Shown here piece by piece: positions 45,165-55,973 of a stretch of DNA of 64,000 nucleotides. Below the pieces are notes generated by a model that was given only the letters and a program-made list of their open reading frames with translations, did not search any database and was not told the DNA's origin. A program made the translations under genes and the position numbers. The number at the start of each line of letters is the position of its first letter. Within the stretch, counting starts at the first letter, position 1. The DNA comes from JAIVJZ01 sp036386515 (GTDB lineage: Bacteria > Acidobacteriota > Blastocatellia > Pyrinomonadales > Pyrinomonadaceae): NCBI GenBank assembly GCA_036386515.1, contig DASVVO010000084.1, forward strand, positions 62,001 through 126,000. The letters are read 5' to 3'.

Positions 45165-47603
45165 CTATTCGTATCGCAAAGCCACCATCGGATCGACTTT
45201 GGTGGCGCGGCGCGCGGGGATGTAGCAGGCGAGCAGGACAACCGCCGTCAGCAACGCCGAGACCCCGGCGAACGTGACGAGGTCGGTCGAGCGCACATCG
45301 TAGAGCAGGCTCGACAGCAGCCGCGTGAGCGTGAACGCGGCGACGAGGCCGCTCCCCACGCCCAGCACGGCGAGCCATAGTCCCTGCCTCAAGACCATCC
45401 TGAACACATCGAGAGGACGCGCGCCGAGAGCCATGCGGATGCCGATCTCGTGCGTCCGCTGCGTCACCATGTAAGAGACGACGCCGTAGATGCCGACCGT
45501 GGCGAGGATCATGGCGACCACGGCGAGAATCGTGATGAGCAGCATGTTGAAGCGCGGGCGGGCGATGGAATCGTTGACCACCTGTTCGACGGTGCGCGCG
45601 TTGTAGAGGGGCTGCTGGCGGTCGAGCGCGCGGATTTGGCCGCGCAGCGCGTCGAGCATGTTGAGCGGCGCGCCCGCCGTGCGGACGATGACGGTCAGGG
45701 CGCGGCGCGGCGTCTGCAAGTAGGAGCGATACACCTGCGCGTAAGGTTCTTCGTCCAGACCGCTCTGGCGCACGTCGCCCACGACGCCGACCACGTTCAA
45801 CCATTGCACGTCGGCTGCCTGCGGGTCGCCGAAAGTGATCCGCTTGCCGACCGGGTCTTCGCCGGGAAAGTATTTGCGCGCCAGCGTCTCGCTGACGAGA
45901 ACGGCGCGCGGGGCTTCCTGGTTGTCGCGCCGGTCGAGCAGGCGTCCGCTCCGCAGCGGTATCTGGAGCGTGCGGAAATAATCGGGGCTGATCGTGCGCG
46001 TCTCGGCGTCGGGGACGCGTTCGGTGTTCGCCCTCGCGCGTCCTTCGACGGAGAAGGCGAGCACGTCGCCGCCGCCGCCGAGCGGCAGCGTGCTGGTCAC
46101 GGCCGCCCCCTGCACGCCGGGCTGTTGGGATAGTTGTTGGAGCAGTTGATCGTAGAAATTGACGACCTGTTGATTCTCGGCATACTTCGAGGTCGGCAGC
46201 ACGAGTTCGGCGGCGAGCAGGTTCTCCGGGTTGAAGCCGGGTTTCACGTCCTGCAAGCGCAGGAAGCTCTTGATCAGGAGACCCGCGCCGACGAGCAAAA
46301 CGAGCGAGAGCGCGATCTCGGCGACCGCGAGCGCATTACGCAGGCGGCGTCCGCGCCCGCCCTCGCTCGAACTGCGGCCGCTCTCTTTCAACATCTCGTT
46401 CAGATTGGGGTTTGAGACGGTGAGAGCCGGAGCGAGACCGAAGACGATGCCGGTGACGAGCGATATGCCGAGCGTGAAGAGAAGGACTTGACGGTCGATG
46501 CCGACTGATTCGAGCCGTGGGATGTTGCCGGGGCTGATGGCGAGCAACGCGTCGATGCCCCAGAAGGCGACGAGCAGGCCGAGCGCGCCGCCGAGCAGCG
46601 AGAGCGCGACGCTCTCCGTTAAGAGTTGGCGCACGATGCGTCCGCGCCCTGCGCCGAGCGCGGTGCGGATGGCGATCTCTTTGAGCCGCGTGCTGGAGCG
46701 CGCGAGCAACAGGTTGGCGACGTTGGCGCAGGCGATGAGCAGCAGGAAGCCGACCGCGCCGAGCAACATCAACAACGCGGGTCGCACGTCGCCGGTGAAC
46801 CGCTGGTGCAACGGCTCGACGATCACGCCCCACGCCGAGTTCGTCTCGGGATACTGTTGTTCGAGCCGCGCGGCGATAGTCGTCATCTCCGCGCTCGCCT
46901 GCTCGACGCTGACGCCCGTCTTGAGCCGCGCGATCACGCTCAGGAAATCGCCGCGCCGCGAATTCCGCATGCCTTCGCTCACCGGCAGCGACAGCCACAT
47001 TTCCACCCGGCGGCGCGCCTCCGGGTTCGGGTGCTGGAAGTTTGGCGGCATCACGCCGACCACCGTGTACTGGGCGTTGTTCACGCCGATCTGACGGCCG
47101 ACGATCTGCGCGTCGCTGCCGAACTGCCGCTGCCACAGACCATGGCTCAGGATGACGACGCGGTGCTTGCCTTCCTCGTTCTCCTCCGGCAGAAACTTGC
47201 GACCGAGCATCGGCTCGACACCTAAGACCGTGAAGAAATCGCCGAGGACGGCCGCGCCCGGCAGCCGCTCGGGTTCGCCGTCGTTGCCCGTCAGGCTCGC
47301 CGTCGTGTTGGTGAAACCGGCCACGGCTTCAAAGTTTTGATTCTGTTGTCGCCAGTCGTCGAAGTTGGGATAGGAGGCCACTTCCTTCGGGATGTCGTTG
47401 CGCGGGCTGGTTTCCCACAGCCAGACCAGACGGTCGGGCGCATGGTAAGGCAGCGGGCGCAGGAGCACCGTGTTGACGACGCTGAAGATGGCCGTGTTCG
47501 CCCCGATTCCGAGAGCCAACGCGAGCACCGCGACATAGGTAAAGCCCGGACTCTTCCACAACGTGCGCAGCCCGTAGCGCAAATCTTGCCAGATTGTTCC
47601 CAT
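45165..47603 (-). CDS. ADOP-type ABC transporter permease 2
   Basis: The 812-residue protein has the same doubled MacB/FtsX layout as its three neighbours. It opens MGTIWQDLRYGLRTLWKSPGF and ends ATKVDPMVALRYE. The core segment LLARSSTRLKEIAIRTALGAG is shared with the paralogues. It is intact, with no frameshift. Upstream (47712-47941) lies a remnant whose end, ATKVDSMVALRYE, is nearly identical to the end of this gene. That makes this one the probable source or closest relative of the remnant. Same predicted role as permease 1. Confidence 0.9.
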   Translation of the reverse strand: MGTIWQDLRYGLRTLWKSPGFTYVAVLALALGIGANTAIFSVVNTVLLRPLPYHAPDRLVWLWETSPRNDIPKEVASYPNFDDWRQQNQNFEAVAGFTNTTASLTGNDGEPERLPGAAVLGDFFTVLGVEPMLGRKFLPEENEEGKHRVVILSHGLWQRQFGSDAQIVGRQIGVNNAQYTVVGVMPPNFQHPNPEARRRVEMWLSLPVSEGMRNSRRGDFLSVIARLKTGVSVEQASAEMTTIAARLEQQYPETNSAWGVIVEPLHQRFTGDVRPALLMLLGAVGFLLLIACANVANLLLARSSTRLKEIAIRTALGAGRGRIVRQLLTESVALSLLGGALGLLVAFWGIDALLAISPGNIPRLESVGIDRQVLLFTLGISLVTGIVFGLAPALTVSNPNLNEMLKESGRSSSEGGRGRRLRNALAVAEIALSLVLLVGAGLLIKSFLRLQDVKPGFNPENLLAAELVLPTSKYAENQQVVNFYDQLLQQLSQQPGVQGAAVTSTLPLGGGGDVLAFSVEGRARANTERVPDAETRTISPDYFRTLQIPLRSGRLLDRRDNQEAPRAVLVSETLARKYFPGEDPVGKRITFGDPQAADVQWLNVVGVVGDVRQSGLDEEPYAQVYRSYLQTPRRALTVIVRTAGAPLNMLDALRGQIRALDRQQPLYNARTVEQVVNDSIARPRFNMLLITILAVVAMILATVGIYGVVSYMVTQRTHEIGIRMALGARPLDVFRMVLRQGLWLAVLGVGSGLVAAFTLTRLLSSLLYDVRSTDLVTFAGVSALLTAVVLLACYIPARRATKVDPMVALRYE

Positions 47604-47711
47604 GTTAACCTCTGATGATTGCAGGATGCGGAAGGCGTTTGCGCGGAGGCGACGACCGGAACCCGCCGGTTCGATCCGCTATTCCGCAAACGGCAAGCCG
47701 CCGGTTGTCAT

Positions 47712-47941
47712 TCATTCGTATCTGAGCGCGACCATCGAATCGACTTTCGTGGCGCGGCGCGCGGGGATGTAGTTCGCGGCGAAGAATTGTAGGGCTTGAG
47801 CAGGAGCGCGTTGAATGCGCTGAAGATCGTCGTGTTCGCCCCGCTGCCTAAAGCCAGCGCGACGACCGCCACCGCGGTGAACCCCGAATGCTTCCACAAT
47901 ATTCACAGCGCGTAGCGCAAATCCCGCACAACCGTTCCCAT
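47712..47941 (-). pseudogene. Decayed ADOP permease remnant
   Basis: An ATG at 47941 begins MGTVVRDLRYAL, then an in-frame TGA stands where the paralogues have Arg. The frame then continues ILWKHSGFTAV, with an N-terminal helix (VVALALGSGANTTIFSAFNAL) as in the intact permeases. About 60 residues in, the reading switches frame directly to the permease C-terminus, YIPARRATKVDSMVALRYE, ending at 47712. Some 750 codons of the middle are missing. So one stop, one large internal deletion and one frame change are visible. It lies between permeases 2 and 3 with the same orientation, as expected for a former fifth member of the array. Confidence 0.85.
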
Positions 47942-48002
47942 TTCCAAACTCCCCGAAAACGACCGAGGCCGAGAGCGATCAACCATCGCCGGCGCGCGTC
48001 GC

Positions 48003-50438
48003 CTACTCGTATCTGAGCGCGATCATGGGGTCAACCCTCGTCGCCTTGCGCGCCGGAATCAGGCAGGCCAGCAGGGCGACCGAGGCGAGCAGGAGAGAGA
48101 CGCCGCCATAGGTGAGCGGGTCGGTGGCCGACACGCCGTAGAGCAAACTCGACATCAGGCGCGTCAGGGCGAACGCTCCGGCGAGACCGAGCGCGACGCC
48201 GATGAAGGCCAGTTTCATGCCCTGCGAAACGACCATCCTGAGCACGTCGCGCCGACCCGCGCCGAGAGCCATGCGGATGCCGATCTCGTGCGTGCGCTGC
48301 GTCACGGAGTAGGCCATCACGCCGTAGATGCCGATGGCGGCGAGCAGCATCGCTGCGGCGGCGAAGACGGCGAGCAGCCACGTCGCAAACTTCTGCGGCG
48401 CGACCGTGGCGGCGACGATCTGTTCCATCGTGCCGACGTTCGAGATCGGTTGATCCTTGTCCATCTGCAACACTTCGTTGCGGATGGCGGGAGCCAAACT
48501 CGTCGGGTCGCCCTTGGTTTTGACGGCGAGCCACAGGCTGCGGTTCGCGGCCGCGAACGACTCGGCCGGCACCTGCCGGTAAGGCGTGTAAATCTCGACG
48601 CGCCCTTCTTCATCCGCCCCGTAGTGCTTCATGTGCTTGAAGACGCCGACGATGGTGCGCAAAGCAGCGCGGTCGCCGCCGATGCGCAGACGCTTGCCGA
48701 TCGGGTCTGCGTTGGGAGAGAAGCGGGCGACAAACATTTCGTCCACCATCACGACGAGCGGCGCATCCTTCGTATCCTGCTCGGAGAGGTAGCGACCGCT
48801 GACGAGCGGGATGCTCATCGCCTTGAAGTAGCCTGGTTCGGCGTAGAGATTGACGGCCACCGTCACTTCTCGCGGGTTCGTCGTTTCCTGCCCCTCCAGC
48901 ATCACGCCGGATTCGATGCCGCCGTTCATCGGCAAGCCGCGCGTCAGCCCCGCGCTCTCGACGCCGGGCAGCGCGCGCACGCGCCGCAGCAGTTCGTCCC
49001 AAAAATTCTCGACCTGCCCGTTCTCTTTGTAGCGCGCTTCGGGCAGCGGCACGCGCAACGTCAAAACGTTCTCCGGGTCGAAGCCGAGGTCGGTCTGCTG
49101 CAAGCGCATGAAACTCTTGATGAGCAGCCCCGCGCTGACGAGCAGCAAGAGCGAGAGCGCGACCTCTGAGACGACGAGCAGGTTGCGCACGCGCTGGCGA
49201 CCCACGCCCGCCGAGGTGCGTCCGCCGTCTTTCAACGTCTCGTTCAAATTCGACTTGGAGGCTTGGAGCGCGGGCGCGAGGCCGAACAGCAAGCCCGTCA
49301 GGATGGAGACGCCGAGCGTGAAGACGAGCACGGGCGCGTCCAGCCCGATCCCGGCGACGATCAAGCGCGGCACGTCTTCAGGGAGCGCGGCCAGGAGCGC
49401 GTCGATGCCCCACATGGCGAAGAGGAGGCCGAGCGCGCCGCCCATCACCGAGAGCAGCAAACTTTCGGTGAGCAACTGCCGGATGATACGCATGCGGCCT
49501 GCGCCGAGCGCGGTGCGAATCGCGATCTCTTTCGAGCGCGAGGCGGCGCGGGCGAGCAGCAGGTTGGCGACGTTGGCACACGCGATCAGGAGCACGAAGC
49601 CGACGGCCGCGAGCAGGATCAGGAGCGCGGGGCGAATGTCTTCCACGGCGCGCGCTTGCAGCGAATCCAAGACCGCGCTGTTCCCGCCGTTGGAATGGGG
49701 GTATTGCTTCGCGAGGCGTTCGGCGATGGCTTTGATCTCGGTGCGCGCCTGCTCCACCGAGACGTTCGGCTTGAGCAGGCCGAGCACGTAGATGCCGGGA
49801 TGGTTGCCGCGCTCCGCCATGTTCGCCTGATCGGAGCGCAGGCCGATGGGGACGAACACGTCCACCGGCGACTGCCATTCGAACGTCTGCGGCAAGACGC
49901 CGATGACGGTAAAACTCTCGTTGCTCAGTTGGATCGGTTTGTTGAGGATCGAGGGGTCTGCGCCGAGTCGCCGCTGCCAGAAGCCGTGGCTGATGAGCGC
50001 GACGGGGTTGCCGCCCGGCTTGTCTTCGTCGGGCGAGAAGTTGCGCCCGAGCGCGGGCGTCACGCCGAGCACGTTGAAGAAGGCGGCCGACACTTGCCGT
50101 CCATCGAGTCGTTCGGGTTCGCCCACGCCCGTCAACACATAATTCGCGCTGCGGAAGGCGGCGATCTGCTCCATCGTCTGCTGCTGCTCGCGCCAGTCGA
50201 TAAAATTGGGGTAGGAGACGGACATCTCCGGCACCTGCTGCGCCCACTCGCCAATGAAGACGATGCGCTCGCCGTTCGGATACGGCAGCGGGCGCAGGAG
50301 CACCGTGTTGACGACGCTGAAGATCGCCGTGTTCGCCCCAATCCCGAGAGCCAACGCGAGCACCGTGACGAGCGTGAACCCCGGACTCTTCCAGAGCATC
50401 CGAAAACCGTAGCGGAGGTCTTGCGCGAATGTATTCAT
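48003..50438 (-). CDS. ADOP-type ABC transporter permease 3
   Basis: The 811-residue permease begins MNTFAQDLRYGFRMLWKSPGF and ends TRVDPMIALRYE. It has a first MacB core domain and the FtsX unit ILLAAVGFVLLIACANVANLLLARAASR, then the second core and FtsX set. All eight expected membrane segments appear. It is separated from permease 4 by 79 bases that contain a hairpin (50459-50507), and from the remnant by 61 bases. Its periplasmic domains differ most in the 60-250 region, where substrate or partner contacts are expected. Confidence 0.9.
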   Translation of the reverse strand: MNTFAQDLRYGFRMLWKSPGFTLVTVLALALGIGANTAIFSVVNTVLLRPLPYPNGERIVFIGEWAQQVPEMSVSYPNFIDWREQQQTMEQIAAFRSANYVLTGVGEPERLDGRQVSAAFFNVLGVTPALGRNFSPDEDKPGGNPVALISHGFWQRRLGADPSILNKPIQLSNESFTVIGVLPQTFEWQSPVDVFVPIGLRSDQANMAERGNHPGIYVLGLLKPNVSVEQARTEIKAIAERLAKQYPHSNGGNSAVLDSLQARAVEDIRPALLILLAAVGFVLLIACANVANLLLARAASRSKEIAIRTALGAGRMRIIRQLLTESLLLSVMGGALGLLFAMWGIDALLAALPEDVPRLIVAGIGLDAPVLVFTLGVSILTGLLFGLAPALQASKSNLNETLKDGGRTSAGVGRQRVRNLLVVSEVALSLLLLVSAGLLIKSFMRLQQTDLGFDPENVLTLRVPLPEARYKENGQVENFWDELLRRVRALPGVESAGLTRGLPMNGGIESGVMLEGQETTNPREVTVAVNLYAEPGYFKAMSIPLVSGRYLSEQDTKDAPLVVMVDEMFVARFSPNADPIGKRLRIGGDRAALRTIVGVFKHMKHYGADEEGRVEIYTPYRQVPAESFAAANRSLWLAVKTKGDPTSLAPAIRNEVLQMDKDQPISNVGTMEQIVAATVAPQKFATWLLAVFAAAAMLLAAIGIYGVMAYSVTQRTHEIGIRMALGAGRRDVLRMVVSQGMKLAFIGVALGLAGAFALTRLMSSLLYGVSATDPLTYGGVSLLLASVALLACLIPARKATRVDPMIALRYE

Positions 50439-50458
50439 GGAAACACCTCGACCGATTG

Positions 50459-50507
50459 CGGAACCAGGGATTGATTCAGTGATTCAGTGAATCAATCCTC
50501 TGTTCCG
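50459..50507. repeat. Hairpin with iterated GTGATTCA units between permeases 3 and 4
   Basis: CGGAAC (50459-50464) pairs with GTTCCG (50502-50507), and GGATTGATTCA-like arms continue inward with few mismatches. The centre holds GATTCAGT repeated twice. Its build resembles the hairpins at 35104 and 53727, although the unit sequence differs. Confidence 0.65.
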
Positions 50508-50517
50508 ACAGCACTTG

Positions 50518-52964
50518 TCATTCATTTCGCAACGCCACCATCGGATCGACCTTCATCGCGCGCCGCGTCGGGATGTAGCAGGCGAGCAGCGCGATGGCGG
50601 TCAGCAGCAGCGAGAGGCCGCCGAAGGTGATGGGGTCGGTTGCGCTGACGCCGAACAACAGGCTCGACATCACGCGGGTTAAAGCGAACGAGGCGGTCAG
50701 GCCGAGCGCGATCCCGACGAGGGTGAGAACGAAGCCGCGCCCGAGAATCAACTTGAGCACGTCGCGCGTTTGCGCGCCGAGCGCGATGCGAATGCCGAGT
50801 TCGTGCGTGCGCTGCGTCACGGAATACGACATCACGCCGTAGATGCCGATAGCGGCGAGGACGAGCGCGAGCGCGGCGAAGATGCTGAGCAGGAGAGTTC
50901 CGAAGCGGCTGCGCGCCGTCAACTCGTTGATCCAACTTTGCATCGTCCGCACATCGGCGACGGGCTGGTCTTTGTCGATGGACTGAATCTCCCGGCGCGC
51001 GGCGGCGGCCAGGTTCATCGGGTCGCCGTTCGTGCGGACGACCATCGTCATCTCGGAATAGACGAGTTGCGGATGCGTCCAGTAGACCATCGGGAAGGGC
51101 GCGCCTTCCAGCGTTTTGTATTTCGCGTCGGCCACCACGCCGACGATCTCCATCGGTTGCGGGTCGGGCATCATTTGCACCTTGAGGTGCTGACCGAGGG
51201 GATTTTGGCCGGGGAAATGTTGCCGCGCCATCGTCTCGTTGATGATGATGGTGCGACGGTCTTCCCTCGCCTCCTGTTCCGTGAACCCGCGCCCGCTGAG
51301 CACCGGAATCCCAATGGTCTGAAAATAGTTTTCATCCGTGACGCGAACGTCGGTCGAGAGTTCTTCGCCCGGCGGCGGCGCGGGACGCCCCTCGATCCAG
51401 AAAGAGGTGCGCGCGCCGAGATTGCCGCCGAACGGCAACGCGCTCACCGCACCCACCGAACGCACATCGGGCAAGGCTCTCAGCCGTTCCAGAATCTGCC
51501 GGTGGAAGGCCACCACCTGATTGTCCTCCGGATATTTTGAGGCCGGAACCGTCACGCGCAGCGTCAGCAGGTTGTCGGTCTTGAAGCCGGGGTCAACCGC
51601 TTGCAGGCGGAGGAAACTCTTGATCATCAAGGTGGAGCCGATGAGCAGCACCAGCGCGAGCGCAACCTGCGCCACGACGAACCCGCTGCTCAAGCGGCGA
51701 CTGCGACGGCTGCCCATGTTGCTCTTGCCCGTCTCTTTGAGCGACTCGTTCAGATTCACACGCGTCACTTCGAGCGCGGGCGCGAGGCCGAACACGATGC
51801 CGGTCAGGAGCGAAACCAGAAAGGTGAAAGCGAGCACGGGCAGACTGAGGCCGATATTCTCCGTGCCGAGCAGGTTGGGCGGACTGAGCGCGACGAGCGC
51901 GTCAACGCCCCACAGCGCGATGATCAAACCGAGCGCGCCGCCCATCACAGACAGCAGCACGCTCTCGGTGAGCAACTGCCGCACCATGCGCCAGCGTCCC
52001 GCGCCGAGCGCGGTGCGGATGGAGAACTCGCTCTGGCGGCTCGCCGCGCGTGCCAGCATGAGGTTCGCCACGTTGGCGCAGGCGATGAGCAGCACGAAGC
52101 CCACCGCGCCGAGCAGCACGTAGAGCGCGGTCTTGATCTCACCCGCCAGTTGCTCGCGCACGGGCACGACGTGGATGCCCATGTTGGTGTTGAAGCGCGG
52201 ATGTTGTTGTTCGAGACGGCCGGCGATGGTGGACATCTCCGCTTGCGCCTGTTCGGGCGTGACGCCCGGCTTGAGCCGCCCGGCCACGGTGATGAAGCGT
52301 CCTCTCCCTTGGGTCGCGCCGTTCAAGACCGACGCGAAATTGGTCGGCGTCCATATCTCCGCGGACTTGCCGGTGCGCGAGCCTTCCTTCATGAACCATT
52401 TAAAACCCTGCGGCATCACGCCGAGGATGGTCACGCTCTGCCCGTTGAGGCTGATTTTTTTACCGACGATGTCGGCCGCGCCGCCGAAGCGTCTTTGCCA
52501 CAGGCCGTGGCCGATGACGATCACGTCGTCGCGCCCCGGCTCCCCCTCTTCCTTCGTATAGACGCGGCCGAGCGCGGCCTCCGTGCCGAGCATGGTCAAA
52601 AGATTGCCGCTCGTCACCTGCGCCGGAATCTCTTCCGGGTTGCCTTCGCCCGTCAGGTTGAAGGCGGCATCGTAGAAGGCGGCCATCTCCTGAAAGCTGT
52701 TCGCCTGCTGCTGCCAGTCTAAAAAGTTAGCCAGCGAGGCGACGTTGTTGCGCCCTTCGCGCCCCCGGTTCTGCTCCCACACGACCATGAGTTGACCGGC
52801 GTCTCGATAGGGCAAGGGGCGCAGCAGCACCGCGTTGACGACGCTGAAGATGGCCGTGTTCGCACCGATTCCGAGAGCGAGCGCGGTGAGCGCGACGAGC
52901 GTAAACACCGGACTCTTCCACAAAGTGCGCAAGCCGTAACGAACGTCCTGCCGGAAGTTTCCCA

Positions 52965-52968
<4 letters not shown>
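50518..52968 (-). CDS. ADOP-type ABC transporter permease 4
   Basis: The 816-residue permease starts at 52968, overlapping the stop of the ATPase gene (52965) by 4 bases, which points to coupled translation. It opens FRQDVRYGLRTLWKSPVF and ends RRAMKVDPMVALRNE. A central unit LLGAVGFVLLIACANVANLMLARAASR and a distal one (GTLLLSIFAALALVLAAIGIYGVMS) are the FtsX helices. It is the first permease of the array in transcription order and the one most tightly tied to an ATPase. Confidence 0.9.
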
Positions 52969-53717
<749 letters not shown>

Positions 53718-53726
53718 GGTTTTTTG

Positions 53727-53804
53727 GATGACAGGCGACGGGTGACAGGCGACAAGATCAAACAGCGGTATTTCATCTTGTCACCTGTCACCCGTCACCC
53801 GTCA
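53727..53804. repeat. Hairpin of heptamer units (YGTCACC) between ATPase 1 and fusion protein genes
   Basis: The left arm (53727-53758) and right arm (53775-53804) are almost fully complementary, with a few G:U-type differences. The right arm reads as four successive 7-base units ending GTCAC (TTGTCAC, CTGTCAC, CCGTCAC, CCGTCAC). The loop is 16 bases. It could attenuate transcription inside the export cluster. Confidence 0.75.
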
Positions 53805-53816
53805 CTAATCCTTTCT

Positions 53817-55073
53817 CTAGTTGAGTCGTATGCGGTTAAAGGCGTCCCATTGGGAGGTGTCCGAGAGGATCACCTGATCGCCCTCCTGTAAACCTTCTAA
53901 AACTTCGATGGTGTTAACGGAACTGCGCCCGAGTCTGACCTGGACGCGCGAGGCGAACTGTCCCCCCGGTTCGAGTTTGAACATCCCGACGCTCGATTGC
54001 GATTGACCGAAGGCGGGGCGTCCGACGTAGAGAATGTTGTCGAGGCGTTCGAGTTCGATGGTGCCGTCAACGCTCAGGTCGGGACGCGCGCCTTGCGGGA
54101 GCGCGGCGTCGAGCGCAACGTCGATGGTGACGGTGCTGTTCTGCGATGCCGGGTCGATGCGAACGACGTGGCCGGGGATGATGCCGTTGCGCGTGTCGAT
54201 GCTGGCCTGCTGGCCGAGCGTGATGTCTTTGGCCTGCGTCTCGGCGATGCGAAGTTCGGCCTTCAGGTTTTGCGGTTCGACGACGCGCGCGAGGTTCGTT
54301 CCCGGCTGCACCTGCTGCCCGACCTCGACCTGCATCTGTTGCAGCACGCCGTTCGTTCCGGCCAGCACGCGCAGCGTCGCCACCTGCGTCTGCCGGAGTT
54401 GGAGTTGCGCCTTGAGTTGATTGATGCGCGCCGTTTGCGAGGCGAGTTGCGCCTGCGCGGATTTCGACGTGCCTTGCAGACGCTTCTGCTCGATGGCATA
54501 GCGGTTGGCGAGGTCGGCCACGCGGACGCGCGAGAGTTTGAGATTGATGGCCGGGATCAAACCGTCCTTGGCGAGTAGTTCGTCGGTGTCGGATTGCAGT
54601 TTGGCCTGCTGGTATTCGCTCTGCACGGTGGCGGCGGCGGCCTGCTGGCTCATGCGCTCGCTCTCCAGCCGCGCGCGGATATTGTTGTAGTCGGCCTCGG
54701 CGGCGCGCATCTGGTATTCGATGTCAACCGTGCCCTGCTGCAACTCCGGGTTGCTCAACTCGATCAAGACCGTGCCCGCCGTCACTTCCGTGCCGGGTTG
54801 GACGAGCACGCGCTCGACGCGTCCCTGCGTGGCCGCCGCGATCACGCGGATGTCCTGCGGCACGAGCGTGCCGATGCCGCGCACCTGCCGGAGCATCTGA
54901 CCGCGCTTCACCGTGTCGATGAGCGTGGTCGAACGCTCGACGCTCGGCGCGGCCGGCTTCATGCGCGACACGCCCAGAGTGATGGCCGTCACCGCCACGA
55001 TGGCGACGGCCGCATAGAGAATGATCCGCACGCGCCGTTTGCGTGCCGTTGATTTACCGCGAGGAACGTCCAT
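53817..55073 (-). CDS. Membrane fusion (periplasmic adaptor) protein, HlyD/MacA-like
   Basis: The product is 418 residues from the ATG at 55073; a TTG six bases earlier lies at better distance from AAGGA and is an alternative. One N-terminal anchor (IILYAAVAIVAVTAITLGV) is followed by a beta-barrel/lipoyl part (GRVERVLVQPGTEVTAGTVL). A long coiled coil follows (about 130-240, EYQMRAAEADYNNIRARLE to INQLKAQLQLRQTQ), then the returning lipoyl half (VGQQVQPGTNLARVVEP) and a beta-barrel. This is the RND/MacA adaptor layout. It should bridge the ADOP permeases to an outer-membrane channel; no TolC-like gene is in this window. Confidence 0.9.
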   Translation of the reverse strand: MDVPRGKSTARKRRVRIILYAAVAIVAVTAITLGVSRMKPAAPSVERSTTLIDTVKRGQMLRQVRGIGTLVPQDIRVIAAATQGRVERVLVQPGTEVTAGTVLIELSNPELQQGTVDIEYQMRAAEADYNNIRARLESERMSQQAAAATVQSEYQQAKLQSDTDELLAKDGLIPAINLKLSRVRVADLANRYAIEQKRLQGTSKSAQAQLASQTARINQLKAQLQLRQTQVATLRVLAGTNGVLQQMQVEVGQQVQPGTNLARVVEPQNLKAELRIAETQAKDITLGQQASIDTRNGIIPGHVVRIDPASQNSTVTIDVALDAALPQGARPDLSVDGTIELERLDNILYVGRPAFGQSQSSVGMFKLEPGGQFASRVQVRLGRSSVNTIEVLEGLQEGDQVILSDTSQWDAFNRIRLN

Positions 55074-55307
55074 GCCCAAAATTTTATCTTCCTTCCTGAG
55101 TTTGCCGTCGCCCCGAAGCCTTAGCGAAAGGTATGCCAACCCGGCAAACCTCGATTCCCTACCCTTTTGGCGGCCGCGCACGCTTGCCGCGACCCGCTCC
55201 CGAAACTCACTTTCCCAAAATCGAAAACCGACTCCCCCGATTTCGCACCGCCGCCTGAAAAGCAGAACAGGTTTATCGGCCGTTCACATCCGAGTCCGCC
55301 GTCACGC

Positions 55308-55973
55308 CTACTGTTTCACCACCCACCCGTCTTCGAGTTGCACGACGCGGTTGCCGTATTGCGCGTTTTGTTCGGAGTGCGTCACCTGAATGATGGTTGT
55401 GCCGTCGTCGTTGAGACGCTTGAAGAGTTCCATGATCTCGCGCCCCTGGCTGGAGTGAAGATTGCCGGTCGGCTCGTCGGCGAGGATGAGCTTCGGATTC
55501 GAGATGACGGCGCGCGCCACCGCCACCAACTGCTGCTGCCCGCCCGATAATTGGTTCGGATACAAATCCTTCTTGCCCACGATCTGAAAACGGTCGAGAA
55601 CGTCGCCCACCATCGACTGGCGTTCGGCCTTCTTCACGTCCTTGTAGGAGAGCGGCAAGTCCAGATTTTCGTAAACGGTCAGGTGGTCGAGCAGGTGATA
55701 ACTTTGGAAGACGAAGCCGATGTAGCGTTTGTGCAGTTCGCCGCGTTCTTTCTTCCCCAGCCGGTGGATGGCCGTGTCGCCAAAATAATATTCGCCCGTC
55801 CACGCGCTATCGAACATGCCGAGGATGTTCAGGAGCGTTGACTTGCCCGCGCCCGACGGCCCCATGATCGACACGAACTCGCCCGCGCGCACCTCTACGT
55901 CAACGCGCCGCAGCACGTAGTTTTTATTCACGCCCTGCTCATAAACTTTTTCGATGTTACGCAAACTGATCAT
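55308..55973 (-). CDS. ABC transporter ATP-binding protein 2 (MacB/LolD type)
   Basis: The 221-residue ATPase has Walker A GPSGAGKSTLL, Q-loop VFQSYHLLDHLTVYENLDL, Walker B LILADEPTGNLHSSQG and H-loop VTHSEQ. The signature helix reads LSGGQQQLVAVARA, with Leu where Arg is usual (QQQRV), and the D-loop has His in place of Asp (GNLHSSQ, not GNLDSxx). These two changes may affect ATP cycling or be neutral. It is the first gene of the export cluster and is 234 bases before the fusion protein gene. Having two ATPases for one array suggests heteromeric use or separate partners. Confidence 0.93.
   Translation of the reverse strand: MISLRNIEKVYEQGVNKNYVLRRVDVEVRAGEFVSIMGPSGAGKSTLLNILGMFDSAWTGEYYFGDTAIHRLGKKERGELHKRYIGFVFQSYHLLDHLTVYENLDLPLSYKDVKKAERQSMVGDVLDRFQIVGKKDLYPNQLSGGQQQLVAVARAVISNPKLILADEPTGNLHSSQGREIMELFKRLNDDGTTIIQVTHSEQNAQYGNRVVQLEDGWVVKQ

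Noticed and set aside
49263..50474. Long plus-strand frames antisense to permeases 3 and 4
   Set aside because: They mirror conserved permease codons and have no ribosome sites or recognisable domains.
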